The notes below the pieces were generated by a model that saw only the letters and a list, made by a program, of their open reading frames with translations, searched no databases and was not told the DNA's origin. The position numbers and the translations under genes were made by a program. Below are positions 31,589-42,931 of a DNA stretch of 64,000 nucleotides, piece by piece. This DNA comes from Paraphoma chrysanthemicola (Eukaryota > Ascomycota > Dothideomycetes > Pleosporales > Phaeosphaeriaceae). Positions within the stretch are counted from its first letter, which is position 1, and each line of letters begins with the position of its first letter. The stretch covers positions 682,001 to 746,000 of the forward strand of contig JAGMWG010000017.1 in assembly GCA_020744225.1 (NCBI GenBank), given 5' to 3'.

Positions 31589-32126
31589 ATGAGTAACTTC
31601 AAGGCTAAGGATCTTCATTTTGGTAGGATCGACATCCGGGAGCGATGGCAGCAAACTAATATCCGCAGACAACGAGCAGCCCGCATTTTTGCGGCGTCTA
31701 CGAGGAGAACTCACCAGTGGAGATACAGCGCGTCATGAGCAGCCCATTCCCAGAAACAAACGTCTGAAGCAGGATGATGAAGATGATGCGCCAACCTATG
31801 TCTTGGAAGATACCAAGGAGTCGTTGACCAAAGAGGAGTACGAGGCACTCGTCTCAGGAAAGGATGCTAAGGATGAAGAGGACGGCGCGGTAGCCTCCGC
31901 GAGCAAGCCAGAGGCCGCCGAGACTGAGCCAAAACAGAAAGATAAGATAGCTGAAGTTGGTGGAGCTTCCAAGAAGAGAAAGGCAGCTAAGATCATTGGA
32001 GATGAGCCAGCGGCAAACAAAGAAGATTCAGGAAAGTCTGCCAACACTACAGACACTAAAATCACCAAAAAGCCGAAAAAGAAAGCGAAAGCAGTTAAGC
32101 TCACTTTTGGAGACGATGATGGATGA
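31589..32126 (+). CDS. DUF4604 protein, KIAA1143 homologue, 163 aa
   Basis: Exons 31589-31622 and 31669-32126 with a 46-nt intron. The N-terminus MSNFKAKDLHFDNEQPAFLR matches the family signature (short basic start, then '[D/E]x-x-PAFL-x-[RK]'). The conserved acidic segment APTYVLEDTKESLTKEEYEA corresponds to the 'VxL...LT-EE' block of DUF4604. The rest is a Lys/Ala/Glu-rich disordered region with nuclear-localisation-like clusters (KKRKAAK, KKPKKKAKAVKLTF), ending in an acidic tip. The human homologue KIAA1143 is functionally undefined, so no role is given here. Confidence 0.87.
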
Positions 32127-33002
32127 AAGAGACGGTGAGAAGCAGACGGCGTCTGCCACAAGGACAGTCCGCGCGCCTGTCCTTGCTGGCCCAAAGCTCA
32201 TGTGGTCCTCGAGCACTTAGGACAGCTGACACCAATTTCGTCAAGCGACGAGGACAGGGCCCTCTCCACCTGGTTGGCTTCGATACCCGTCGACAATTCA
32301 AGAGCAGGAGCACTTGAAAGAGGGGGACCTTTATAGAGTGGTACAACGAGGACGGAGTTCCGCGCATTGAACATTTGTTCTACTGAAGAGACTGGTCGCA
32401 TCTTGACAGCCTGATATCTCCTTCGTACTAACACCAGCGCATGAGGTTGTTCCGATTTGGAGAAGCGCGAATGTTTCCGCAAATTCCCTATGGGCCAAGA
32501 TCTTCGAAGACATGCGGATAACACAAGCATATGTTTAATGGCTAAAATCATTGTTATATCAAATTGACCCGCGCAATTGGAGGCCGTCGAAATTCCTCTG
32601 GAAAGAACTGTCGCGGGGCCAAGCAATGCCAAGATCGGATATATGCAGCTGAGCATGTTTCCGCCGCCTAGTGAACTCCTCGTCTCATCTATCCGTTTCT
32701 TCTAATTCGTCTGATTGGACCGCTTTTCTACCGCTATAGAAGTAAAACGGGTTTTGGGTATCGGTGTTGAGCAGATTAGACATTCGAGGCCGCTGATAAG
32801 CCAGAGCCATGTGGGCGTTTGAGCGCGTTACAAGCCAGGAAGTGCCACCTGAGCACCACATGGAAGGCTAGACCACGCCCACGGATTTTGAAAACGATCT
32901 GTGACAGATCCGACAGCGTGGAAAGACATATAGCAACATGGTCAGCACCTTCGCTGCAACATTCCAACATTCCTCGCGTGGCTCTCTGCAAGCGACGCAA
33001 CC
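32127..33002. other. Intergenic, promoter of the ferric reductase
   Basis: Nearly 0.9 kb between two plus-strand genes. One HGATAR-type sequence (TGATAAG, about 32793) could bind the GATA repressor that controls iron-uptake genes in fungi, but a single copy is weak evidence. No coding signal. Confidence 0.5.
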
Positions 33003-35192
33003 ATGCCAGGGCCGAAAGCCTTCGCTTTCTTCACTCTGCTGCTGTCTGGTACAGCATCAGCGCTCATTGGATATGGCATTCCAAGTAAGCCGTAACTCAG
33101 AAACATGAGAATCACTCTGACGCAAGCAGTGTACCAGCCGAATTGTGCTTTCGCGTGCCGAGACCAGTTCTCGAGCGCACATCTAGAATGCACATCCATG
33201 GACCACGGTGGTGGTGGACACCATGGCAGCAGCGCAACGTCAAAAGAGTGTTATGCAGGTAATACACCATGGCTCACCACCCTCGCATACTGCATCAATG
33301 CGACCTGCACAGACGTTCCCAAATACACCCTGGAGGCTTATTGGGCTGAGCGAGTCACGAAAAGTGAGCGAGGCAACAAGCTGCAACCCAAGTGGACGTA
33401 CCAGGAGACGTTAGAACAAATGGCCGGCCTGCCGCCTCCAACAAAAGAACTTGAAGAGGACGAGGAGCTAAGCTTCACTGCCTTGTATAATCCTAAAGCT
33501 TGGGAGTCAACACGAGGAGCATTGCAGCACTTTGAGCTTGCAGAATCGATGCATTCAAGATATGGGTAGGCCAAACCTCTTCAACTTTTGCGGCACATGG
33601 CTGACCTATACGTTAGAATCATCTTACTGGTGGTTAGCTTCGGTACTCCGATCCTCCTCACCTGCCTCTCCTATCTCCCATTTATGTCCACCATCATCGA
33701 CATGATCAAGCCACGACTTGTATGGCCCTCGGTCATCGGAAACTACCACGTCCGTGCACTACCTTTCTCTCTCGGCAATGTCCCGACTACCGGTCAAACA
33801 TGGTACATCATCCTGTTTGTGATACTGAACATCATCGCTACTGCCTCTGGCTATCACTCCTTCCAAGACCCCTCAAACGCGTGGTTCCCAGATAGGTGGC
33901 AAGAGATCATGGCATATGTATCAGCTCGTACGGGCGTGCTTGCATTTGCACTAGCGCCACTTACCATTCTTTTCGCTGGTCGCAACAACTTGCTGCTATG
34001 GCTGACCAACTGGAGTCACTCTACATACATGCTGCTCCATCGCTGGGTTGCCCGTATCTTCACACTGCAAGTAATCCTCCACTCCATCCTCGAGTTCATG
34101 TTGTACAAGCGCAAAGGCACTGTCGCTGCCGAACAGAAAGAACCCTACTGGATCTGGGGCATTGTAGCCACGGTGGCCTGCTGCATCATGGTAGTCATCT
34201 CAACCCTGTACTTCCGCCGCATGAGCTACGAAATATTCCTAATCGTACACATCATCATGGCAGTATTCGTCATCGCCGGATCATGGTATCATGTCGAGCT
34301 CTTGTTCGAGCGGAAATGGGGCTACGAGATTTGGCTCTATGCCGCTTGTGGCGTGTGGTTCCTCGACCGCGTGGTACGAGTTGGCAGGATCACCAAGAAC
34401 GGCATCCGGAAAGCAGAAGTCACGGCTGTTACGGACGAAATTGTCAGAATCGATGTCAAGGATATTCGATGGCAAGCTATACCGGGTCGGCATACGTACG
34501 CATATTTCCCGACCTTGAACCCATTGAAGCCATGGGAAAACCATCCGTTCAGTATTATTCCAACTGCGTTACTCCGATCAAGCGGACACAGTGTCGCTGT
34601 GCCAAGTTCATCGTCCGGATCCCAGCATTCCGAAGACGACATCGAGAAATCAGGTGCTCGCGAGAAAGTCACACCATCTACCTCTGTCACTGGACGTAAT
34701 GCCCACGAGGGTAGTACATCAGGCATCTCGCTCTACGTGCGCAAGTCCACTGGCCTGACCAAAGCCCTTACAAATCATTCAGATCTCGTCACACTTCTGG
34801 ATGGACCCTACCCGAACAACTCCACATCCGCCGTTCTCAAAACTGACCGCCTCATCCTCATCGCCGGTGGGATCGGGATAACTGCCACATTGCCCTTCAT
34901 GGCATACCACACAAACGTCAAGTTGTACTGGAGCGTCAAGTCGAATGGCCAAGGCCTTGTGGACGACTTGAGTGACGTGTTGCAAGGGCTGCGTGAAAAG
35001 GACGTCAAGGTTGGGAGCAGGCTCGATGTTGCAAGTATATTGGATCAAGAAGCAGCAGAAGGATGGAAGCGCGTTGGTGTTGTGGTTTGTGGACCCGGTG
35101 CGTTGTGCGATGATGTTAGGAGTTTAGTTGCGAAGAGAGCGCGGATGGGTGGGGTGACGTGGGAGTTGGATGTTGAGGCGTTTTCTTGGTGA
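33003..35192 (+). CDS. Ferric reductase (FRE family), 697 aa
   Basis: Exons 33003-33084, 33130-33565 and 33617-35192 (introns 45 and 51 nt). A signal peptide (residues 1-22, FFTLLLSGTASA) precedes a Cys-rich ectodomain (PNCAFACRDQF, ECYAGN, YCINATC). The ferric-reductase transmembrane domain follows. Two bis-heme histidine pairs, each spaced by 13 residues, are visible: H314/H328 (LLHRWVARIFTLQVILHS) and H384/H398 (VHIIMAVFVIAGSWYH). The FAD site is HPFSI and the NAD(P)H sites are LIAGGIGITATLP and VVCGPGALCDDVR; a Ser-rich acidic insert lies between them. The enzyme reduces Fe(III) or Cu(II) at the plasma membrane for high-affinity uptake. All key residues are present and the C-terminus is complete. 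No ferroxidase or permease gene is adjacent. Confidence 0.95.
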
Positions 35193-36472
35193 TACAATAG
35201 GTTGAAATGAACAAAACTTGACCCATGACTTTTGATTACCATGAAAGACGAGTTTAGTCGTCAGACGACATTGTACACATATGTTGATCTATCGCATTTG
35301 CCATGCAGCAGTCCACATGAGCTCTGACTAAGACATCGTATGATTATACCCGGATTTTGCTCTCATCTCCACCTTCAAGAAATTTAACTCTCAGACCTTC
35401 ACCAAAATTGGCACCAGTCCAGTCATCGGCACATGCCGTACGTAAATGTTATATAAATCCTTTAATTTGGTCTGCTCCACTATGTTCTTCATCACTTAGT
35501 AGAAATTTATGAAATGCAAAAACTGATCAAAAATGACGATGTCCAGGGGAATGCACCAAGCACGAGTCATGTTTTGCTTCTTCCCGACTCCACGATAATG
35601 TTTAAAGTGAACTACAAATCTATGCATATCAATTCTCCTCGTCTTCCTGCAAATTCCTTGACAACCTCGTTATGCTGCTCTCACGTTGCCAAGGACTCAG
35701 ACACAACATCTTGCATGGTCCTTTAAGCCTGGACGAGATATAAATCTCACCATCCCCGTGTGGCTCGTCACTTCTTCACTACACTTCCCTCAGGAGAACC
35801 CCAAAGAAATAGATATCAGTACCATGTCCTGAAACTCCTTTGACGAAAATGCACATGAAGTAACGAGAGTGAGCTTGCAAAACACATGAGACCTATTCTT
35901 TGATGATCACATTCACATCTATCTGCAATAAAACACCTTAGAGACGACTCATATCTTCTCTCGCTTTTTTCCGTTACGTCAAATACTCCACATAAAGCTA
36001 AGGCAAGAAAATATGTTCAGACTGCGCTCGTTGATTCACATGCTATCTGACATGTACAATATCATGTAGTACTTTCTGTTGGTCAACTGAATAAGTGATT
36101 TGAGATGCGAACGTGAAACAGCTGGGCATGTTCAAGCAGTGAACAAAAAGCCCTGAGCGAAGCTTGGTTATGCCGGTGATCATATGGTCGTCCTGAGTAT
36201 AAATTACTTATTGCTAGCAAGGCTTCTTGCTCACTCAGAGTATTCGCAGTTGTAGTAGCTCTGCTAAAGCAAAACGTTGTCGACCGATGTCCTGTCGCCT
36301 GAGCTTCGCTGCTCAGTTGATCACTTGCCAGTCTATCACCTGCGAGACATAGCATCTAGTAAAAGTTTCCTGGTTTGTCGCCGCATGTTGTCGTTCTGCA
36401 AGCCAATGCACATGCCTTCAAACACGCTCTCTTTGATTGTTATCATTGCTCAGTTCACACCATTCTTCTTGA
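35193..36472. other. AT-rich intergenic between convergent genes, 1.3 kb
   Basis: Noticeably AT-richer than its surroundings. It contains several TATA-like sequences (near 35451, 35739 and 36200) and one 70-codon plus-strand ORF (35514-35726). That ORF has an ATG but no recognisable protein, and I do not call it a gene. Confidence 0.5.
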
Positions 36473-38406
36473 CTATATATCAAACACCCCACCCATCCCC
36501 ACTCTGATATCCACAATATCCGCCCTCCATCCCTTGAAATTAGGTAAGCCTCTCTTGACCTCCCGTACCCTCTCGAGTCTCTTCTTGCCCTCCTCTTCCT
36601 GCGCCTGCCTGAACGCATCCTCGTCGATCTCAAATTCGTCCAAACTACCCAGACTCTCTTGCCGCGGCTTGCCTTTGCTTGCTGCGTCACTTCGTCGATG
36701 TGATGTTTGGCCTGTGAACGCCGAAATGCCCGACTGGATGACGTCTTGGAAGGAGGAGTGTCGCGCAGGCGGGTTGTTGCGGGATAAGAGAGACGTGGCA
36801 GGGTTCGAGAGATCGACATCATCGAAGCCAGAGTTGGAGTAGGGTTGTGACGGGTCGGAATTGTCGATTGAAGGTTGCATGGCTGTTCTCCGGTCGCGCC
36901 ATACACCGCGGCGGAGTTCGAAGTTTTCTTCCTCGAGTGATCGTAGCTGTGCGAGAAGCTTGTCGCGCTCTTCATCGAGAAGTTCTTGCACGCTGGAATC
37001 TTCAATGTTGCCAAGATCAGCTTTCCGTCGGCGCTGTTCTGCTTCTCGCAAGCGCGCGTTCTCGTTGCTGAGACCGGCAATGCGAGTCCGAAGCTCGGCA
37101 GCTTCGCGCTCGACCTTCTTATGCTCTTGTACCCTGGTCTGATTACGTGCATCGTTGTCGCGATGGATCTGAGTAAGAGTCTCAATCTTCTTCTCTAGTA
37201 GCTCCGCACGCGATATCGAGTCTGATGCTTTACGGTTTGCTGCGCCGAGTTCAGCCTCCAGCTGCGCGACGCGTGTTTGCGCAGTATCTCGATCAGAGCC
37301 CTCTTTATCGGCCTGCACGCTTGCTTTCTCCAAGTTCGCTTTGAGGTCCGAGAGCTCAGTCTTCGTCGAGCTGGCATCCTGCTCTGCCTTCTGCAGAGAA
37401 GTCTCAAGATTGGAGATCTTCGACTGCAACTCATTGTTCTTGCTTGTCTCTTCAGAAAGTTGCTTGTTCAGGTTCGAGATCTCGAGCTCGAGTGATTCGA
37501 TTGTTGCCGACTTTGACGCGACCTGCGCATTCAAGTCGTCAAAGGAGGAGGATTGGCTTGGCGATGCGGTTGAAGTGCGACGTGTGGACTTTGCGCTCTG
37601 CGATTGAGCCTGGGACAGCTGCCTTTTGAGGGATTCGACTTCTGCCTTCTACGTCATGTATTAGCTCATGATCGCTATCAGCGGGCACAATTCCTTACCA
37701 ACTTGTCTGCTTCCTTACCCTTCTCGACCGCGAGCGCAACATCTCCACGACCTTCCCTGAGCTCCTCCAACTCTTCCTCGCCCTTCTTCCACCTATTCTG
37801 ATTTTCCTCGACTTCACTCGCAAGCCGCTTGTTCTCCCTTTCCAGCTCATCTATCCGCAGCGCCTGCTCCCTGTACACCTCGCTTGTGATTCCGCCACCA
37901 GGTGTTACTGCGCTAGGCGATGTCGGTGTGCCAGCAGCTCCAGATCGGTAAAATGATTCAGAGCGTTGACGCGACTCGATCGCTACGGAGGGTTTGCGGC
38001 CATGCGAAGGCTTGGGCACGGGGAGGTCGGAGGGCTCGTCATCGTCTTCTACGGGCCCAGGCGATGCGCTTGTAGCTTCGATCGGCTCTGGTGCAACCTC
38101 TTCGGCCTTATCGTCTGTCTTCTCGGTCGCAGTGGAAGCTTCAGCTTCGGCCTCAGGTTTCTCATCCTTCTTCTTTGCTCCGGCGGCTTTCTTCGCTTTC
38201 TCCTTCTTCATCTTTTCGAACTATGATTGCTTAGTCAGTACTGACCCTACTATTTCGGTTCGTGGCAATAAACATCGCATATAGCACAAGTAGTAGCCTA
38301 GCAATAGCTATACTTTCCTATGCGCTTCTCGCGAGGCAGCTCCTGTACCCACCTTCTTTTTCGCCGCGGCGACCTTTGCCGCCTTCTCCTTGTCTTCGTC
38401 CGCCAT
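36473..38406 (-). CDS. Golgin-like coiled-coil protein, RUD3/GRAB type, 583 aa
   Basis: Exons 38406-38353, 38220-37699 and 37648-36473; introns 132 and 50 nt, both phase 0. The start is a Lys/Ala/Glu-rich helix (MADEDKEKAAKVAAAKKKF, continuing KMKKEKAKKAAG). A disordered Pro/Ser segment follows, then a continuous coiled coil from about 130 to 440 with regular heptads. The segment SVQELLDEERDKLLAQLRSL ending in ELRRGVWRDRR (about 410-446) resembles the GRIP-related Arf-binding (GRAB) domain. The tail with QSGISAFTG and EEGKKRLERVREVKRGLPNF resembles filamentous-fungal Rud3. Rud3 is a cis-Golgi matrix protein recruited by Arf1 and acting in ER-Golgi traffic. The coiled coil limits certainty; GRAB is the deciding element. 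Confidence 0.8.
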
Positions 38407-40228
38407 GATTGATATGTGAGCTTGGGTGAGTGTCGAACTGAAGGTTTTGTGGAGCAATGTAGCTGTGGGGTCTCGCGAGCTCGAGTCTCGGTGATGCCAA
38501 CGTGCTCCCCGCAAATCACGCTAGAGACGTAACGAGACTAACGTGGCTTCGAAGAATGCTATGCTCTCTCCAACATGTGTTCAAGATGCAACACAAAGCT
38601 TCCAAGTTGCGACTGCGGAATATTGCGTGTGTCTTACACTGAACGCTTAACTACGGTTGTCCATATCAGCGATTTAGTCTTGAGACCGCACGAGTTCAGT
38701 TAGATGTTATGCCGACAGCCTGCAAGACACATTCAGCATCAACACCGACGACAGAACTCAAATCTATCAAGCATCGAATATTACCATCATCATGCATCCT
38801 TGCCTAACACAGTGCAATAGCTCTGTCCACCTGACCATCTCATCTCATCACTCACTCCGTTTCGGACTGCTTACACTTCGGTCAAGCCCATCCAGATCCA
38901 CCACCACCAAAGCCTACTCGTATCTCCCCAGCAACACCACCGTCTCCAGAGTCCAACCACACTAACCAGCCAGCACAGCCTCATCATCCATGACTCGCAC
39001 CCTGCCATCGACTTTCGCATCACCCGCGTTAACCCACTACCATCCTAACCCCATGCACAAATCCAAAACACCCATCGCAAATCCTTCCTCGCCTCAACCC
39101 GCCTGTTCCCATGCCATCCGCACCCCTGTGCCTGCACCCTCCACTCCCCCCATCAGACCCTGAAATCTCCCCCGTTGAAATTTCCAACGGTCATCGTGAC
39201 ATGCGCCGAACCGGTGGTGTAATGAACCATGGTCCTTTAATCCCCGGATGCGGGCAGCGCTGCGCAGGGTGACACTGTGTTTCAGAGTTAATTGTGTGTT
39301 TAGACTTTCGGGGACGGACGTGGGGGTGCGGAATGTTGAAAGGCCCGGTAAGAACATGCTCATGTGGCCGGTTCTTGGTAGCGAGTGGGAGAAAAGCGGG
39401 AAGATACGATTTGATCCAAGATTTGATGCTTGCTTCGGATTGCGAAAAGCGACAAGTAGGTAGGTGGGACGGGTGACGCAAATTTCCGGCAATATGTGTT
39501 CTTTGTGAGCTTCGGTGACAGCTGAATTTTCCAACGTCACAAATTGCATGTTCACGAGCGATTTGATGACTAGCCATGATTTGATATAGTTTAGATTTTT
39601 TGATTGTTCAAGATTGCAGCTTGCAGCAGCTCAATCGACTATCTATCCATAGCTCAAAGGCTAGATTCGACCAAGGAGATTTACTCTCGGCTCCCACAAA
39701 ATAGCCGGGCTATATGCATATACGGCATCCTCGATAGTGGAGGGAGCACATACGCCGCCCTAAAGATTGTGAAGAAGCGAAGAAATTTGTCGTGGAGGGC
39801 GGAAATACCCAAGAGTGAGCTGCCGTCGATAGATATGTTTGAGAAACGAGAGACGAGCGTGTGTATGCCGCCGCAGACAAGGAAAAGGACCAGTCAAAGT
39901 ATCCCAGATGTCGTTCCAATCGCTTCATGCAATGCTGCAGAGCGACTCAAAACCTGGCGAGTACTCGTCCTCCCAGTGTCGTAAGAAATACAAAGAAACA
40001 GAATCAACGAGAGTAAGAAAGTCCGGTTCGCGTTCCAGAAAGATGCATCGCAGATACTGCGCCATTAAAGATTCGTAGCCTCGCTTAGAACTCCGTGTCA
40101 TGCCAGTTGGGAAGGGTGAAGACCATAAATGTCGTGCATCAACATATATATGTTGAGAGGTTGCAGTCGGTCGTATTAGGGTGCGTATTGTGTAAGAGAT
40201 GGGTATGTGTATGTAGGGCGAATATTGA
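38407..40228. other. Intergenic, 1.8 kb
   Basis: 5' flank of the golgin-like gene and 3' flank of the Ser/Pro-rich gene. The two longest ORFs (minus strand, about 39094-39577) overlap one another in different frames and resemble no protein. Long 3' UTR or promoter sequence is the simplest reading. Confidence 0.5.
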
Positions 40229-42931
40229 TCAACCGCGCGAGGGTGTCGAGTCCTTCGTCTTCCAGAACATCAACTTGCTCAGGCGGTGATTCTTCTTCTT
40301 GTCCCTGGGCTGGTCCAGATGTTCTGACTGAGGACGTTGTTCGATGGACAGCTTGCTTTTCTCGCCATGTGAAGAACTATTGATCAGCCGAGACAAGCTA
40401 GCGATGCTAGAGCGCTTGCGACGACGAATCTCCAAATCGCTTGGGTCAGAACATAAAGAAGCTGATCGATCACCTGGTCGCCGAGGACTTGGTAGCGGAT
40501 ATGGGTTTTGCATGGCGCTGGTCATCGTTGATCTTGATGAGGTCAAAGAGGGCACATCGTCCACTGAGATGCGAAGCTCAGGTCCTGGCTCGCCGAATCG
40601 GGGCGATGGCATGACTGGATAGTCAGTCATCGACGAGGCTGCCGTGCCCACGCGAGGAGTATCGAACGAGGCCTGGCTCGATCGATAATCGGGGGACGGA
40701 AAGGAAGACGTGACCGTGTCTGGTGTCATGAGACTCTGCTGAGGCAACGGTAGGGCCATGTTCATAACCGGCTGTTGCTCTTTCGAGTCGTTCGCGGTTA
40801 ATTGCGGAGTGACGGTTGAATCAGAGGAGTGTGTTAACGATGATGTACGGGGCTCTTCGAAGTCCTCGACCACTTCGACGGGGTCAGTTCCTAGCGTAGA
40901 CTGGATTTTGGCGTCAGAAGTAATGCCTTCAGGTACACCTCGTGGGGACAAAGGCTCCTCAACGTTCATCTCACGATTCATGTTCGATCGATTGATGCCG
41001 AGGCCGTCATTAAAATTCCAGTTAATTGCAGCGCCGTCATGTTTGCCATCAGCCTCCACAACTTGGATCTTAGGCTCTTCAGCGTCTTCTGGTTCTTCGG
41101 CGATTGACTCTGGCTGGGAATCCTTCCTTGGCAGGATGGTATCATCCTCGGGCTCTTCCTCTTCGAAAACGTCCGCCATGGGAGATGTTGATGCGACCGC
41201 TGAAGACCTGTGCTCAAATGGTACCAGCTCCGGTGCGCTCTCAGTCCTTCGATGGTTGGTGACAAGACCATTCGCGCTGTGCATTGCTCGCCTGTGTGCT
41301 GCAAATCCACGCTGCTGTGTCCGCGGACTCGATCCGTTTGGGGTATTGAAGGGTCCAAGCGCTGCGTCAAGGTCAATTATTGGGCTCATGATATCTGAGT
41401 CTACACGCTTGAGCTGTCTTGGTTGCCACGAAGCGTAGTCAGTATCGATCTTGGGCATCACTGGAGCGGCAGGTTCTGTTGGCGATACAATGGTCACTGT
41501 TGTGTCTTCGTCGAAATTCGGCACGAAGTCGAGGTCTTCTGACGCATCCGTGTCGTCCAGGTCCGGGCTCGCTGCTGGAGGGGGCGTTGACGGCCGTCCT
41601 TTCGACTTCTTGCTGTGCTTGCCTTTTCTTGGAATAATCGAGTTCGCCCAGGACTTTACTTTACGAGGCTTACGGCTAGACTTGCGTGCGGACGATTTGC
41701 CCTTCTCAGCCTCGTCTGTAGATTCGTCGTCGTCGGCTGCCGGAGAGGCGAGGGGTGACTCCATAGAGCGTGATAAAGCAGGATCTGATCTGCTGGTAGG
41801 GAGTGTGTGAACAGAGCTATCGCTACGCTTGGATTCCAGTCGGAAGAAACCACGTCGTTTGGCGGGAACTCGAGTCGCACTGACGCCTGCAGTTGGCGAC
41901 GTTGGCGACACCGCGGACATGGGTCGCTTGCGCTCGGTGTGCTCACCACCCAACGGGCTACTCGTGAACATATCAAGGACTGCTCCAGCGGTGCTCGGCC
42001 GTCCTTCATCCTCGACGGTGCTCAGCGACGGACGACCTACACGAGAGGGCTGTGGGCTCGAACTGCTGCCGCCAACAATAGAGGAAAGGCTATTTGTGGC
42101 TGAGTGACCACGGAATGTTGATAGACTCGTCTCTGTTTCCGAGGAAATAGTGGACAGTGGGCGTATGTACTCGACTCTGTCGGAGAATCCTACGCGAGCT
42201 CTCGACGGGGGACGAGCGGCGGAGTCGTCTTCCGAGCCATTATCCCGCAATGACGGTTGTGATACGGATCTGTTGAAGGAGTGGCCAAAAGCGAACTCGT
42301 TGCCTTCCGAAGGAGTAGCGGGTGCGCTGCCGCCACGTGCAGGGGCCGGTGGGTTCATCATCGAGGTGAGGTCGTGGGAAGATATGGCACCTGATCGGCG
42401 ATGAGCATGTCCACGTCGTCCAGCAGGTGGGCCTGGACGTAGTGTGGGGTTAGGGGGAGGCAGGGCACCGTCGCCCTTGGTTGGGCTGCTGCTCATGAGC
42501 GAGGCACCACCTGGTCGCACATCACCACCGATGAATTCGCTGCCGCCTCTCCTGTGGCCATGAATTGGCTTCGCGGGTGTCGCAGATAGCGTCGAAGGCG
42601 AATGTGGAGGTGAGGTACCTGTGCTTGGTTGTGTTGTGCCTGCTGGGTTGAAGGAGAACGCTGGCAGAGCGTTGACAGACTTCTGCCTCATGTGTGGCAT
42701 CGATCCGCGACGGCCTGTAGGGTAAGCCGGGAGCGACATTGGCTGCGAGTTCGACGATGTGGCCTCTGGTGTGTTGGTGTCGGATCCACGCATGGGGAAG
42801 GAGAAGTCTGGGTTTGGGAGCAACTCAATGGTGCCGGCATTGGAGGCTTGACGGCGCTGGTAGAGCGGTGAGCCGATGCTGGCAGACTGTGACTGTGTCG
42901 CCTGGTGTCGTGGCAGAGCGATCTGAGCCAT
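40229..42931 (-). CDS. Large Ser/Pro-rich disordered protein ('cell wall proline rich protein' type), 900 aa
   Basis: One uninterrupted exon. Almost the whole protein is low-complexity (Ser, Pro, Thr, Arg). Islands that look conserved are HRRSGAISSHDLTSMMNPPA (about 178-197), RARVGFSDRVEYIRPLSTIS with SETETSLSTFRGHSATNSLS after it (about 243-285), KPRKVKSWANSIIPRKGKHS (about 430) and the C-terminal KKNHRLSKLMFWKTKD. The first two match proteins annotated in aspergilli as 'cell wall proline rich protein'. There is no signal peptide or GPI site, so a wall location is doubtful; the many basic-Ser sites suggest a cytoplasmic, phosphorylated cortex or polarity protein. Upstream (to the right) lies the long gene-free block, which may contain its promoter and leader. 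Confidence 0.85.
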   Translation of the reverse strand: MAQIALPRHQATQSQSASIGSPLYQRRQASNAGTIELLPNPDFSFPMRGSDTNTPEATSSNSQPMSLPAYPTGRRGSMPHMRQKSVNALPAFSFNPAGTTQPSTGTSPPHSPSTLSATPAKPIHGHRRGGSEFIGGDVRPGGASLMSSSPTKGDGALPPPNPTLRPGPPAGRRGHAHRRSGAISSHDLTSMMNPPAPARGGSAPATPSEGNEFAFGHSFNRSVSQPSLRDNGSEDDSAARPPSRARVGFSDRVEYIRPLSTISSETETSLSTFRGHSATNSLSSIVGGSSSSPQPSRVGRPSLSTVEDEGRPSTAGAVLDMFTSSPLGGEHTERKRPMSAVSPTSPTAGVSATRVPAKRRGFFRLESKRSDSSVHTLPTSRSDPALSRSMESPLASPAADDDESTDEAEKGKSSARKSSRKPRKVKSWANSIIPRKGKHSKKSKGRPSTPPPAASPDLDDTDASEDLDFVPNFDEDTTVTIVSPTEPAAPVMPKIDTDYASWQPRQLKRVDSDIMSPIIDLDAALGPFNTPNGSSPRTQQRGFAAHRRAMHSANGLVTNHRRTESAPELVPFEHRSSAVASTSPMADVFEEEEPEDDTILPRKDSQPESIAEEPEDAEEPKIQVVEADGKHDGAAINWNFNDGLGINRSNMNREMNVEEPLSPRGVPEGITSDAKIQSTLGTDPVEVVEDFEEPRTSSLTHSSDSTVTPQLTANDSKEQQPVMNMALPLPQQSLMTPDTVTSSFPSPDYRSSQASFDTPRVGTAASSMTDYPVMPSPRFGEPGPELRISVDDVPSLTSSRSTMTSAMQNPYPLPSPRRPGDRSASLCSDPSDLEIRRRKRSSIASLSRLINSSSHGEKSKLSIEQRPQSEHLDQPRDKKKNHRLSKLMFWKTKDSTPSRG

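Noticed and set aside
33896..34699. 267-codon plus-strand ORF inside the ferric reductase
   Set aside because: Out-of-frame shadow of exon 3, whose heme, FAD and NAD(P)H motifs are all in the other frame.
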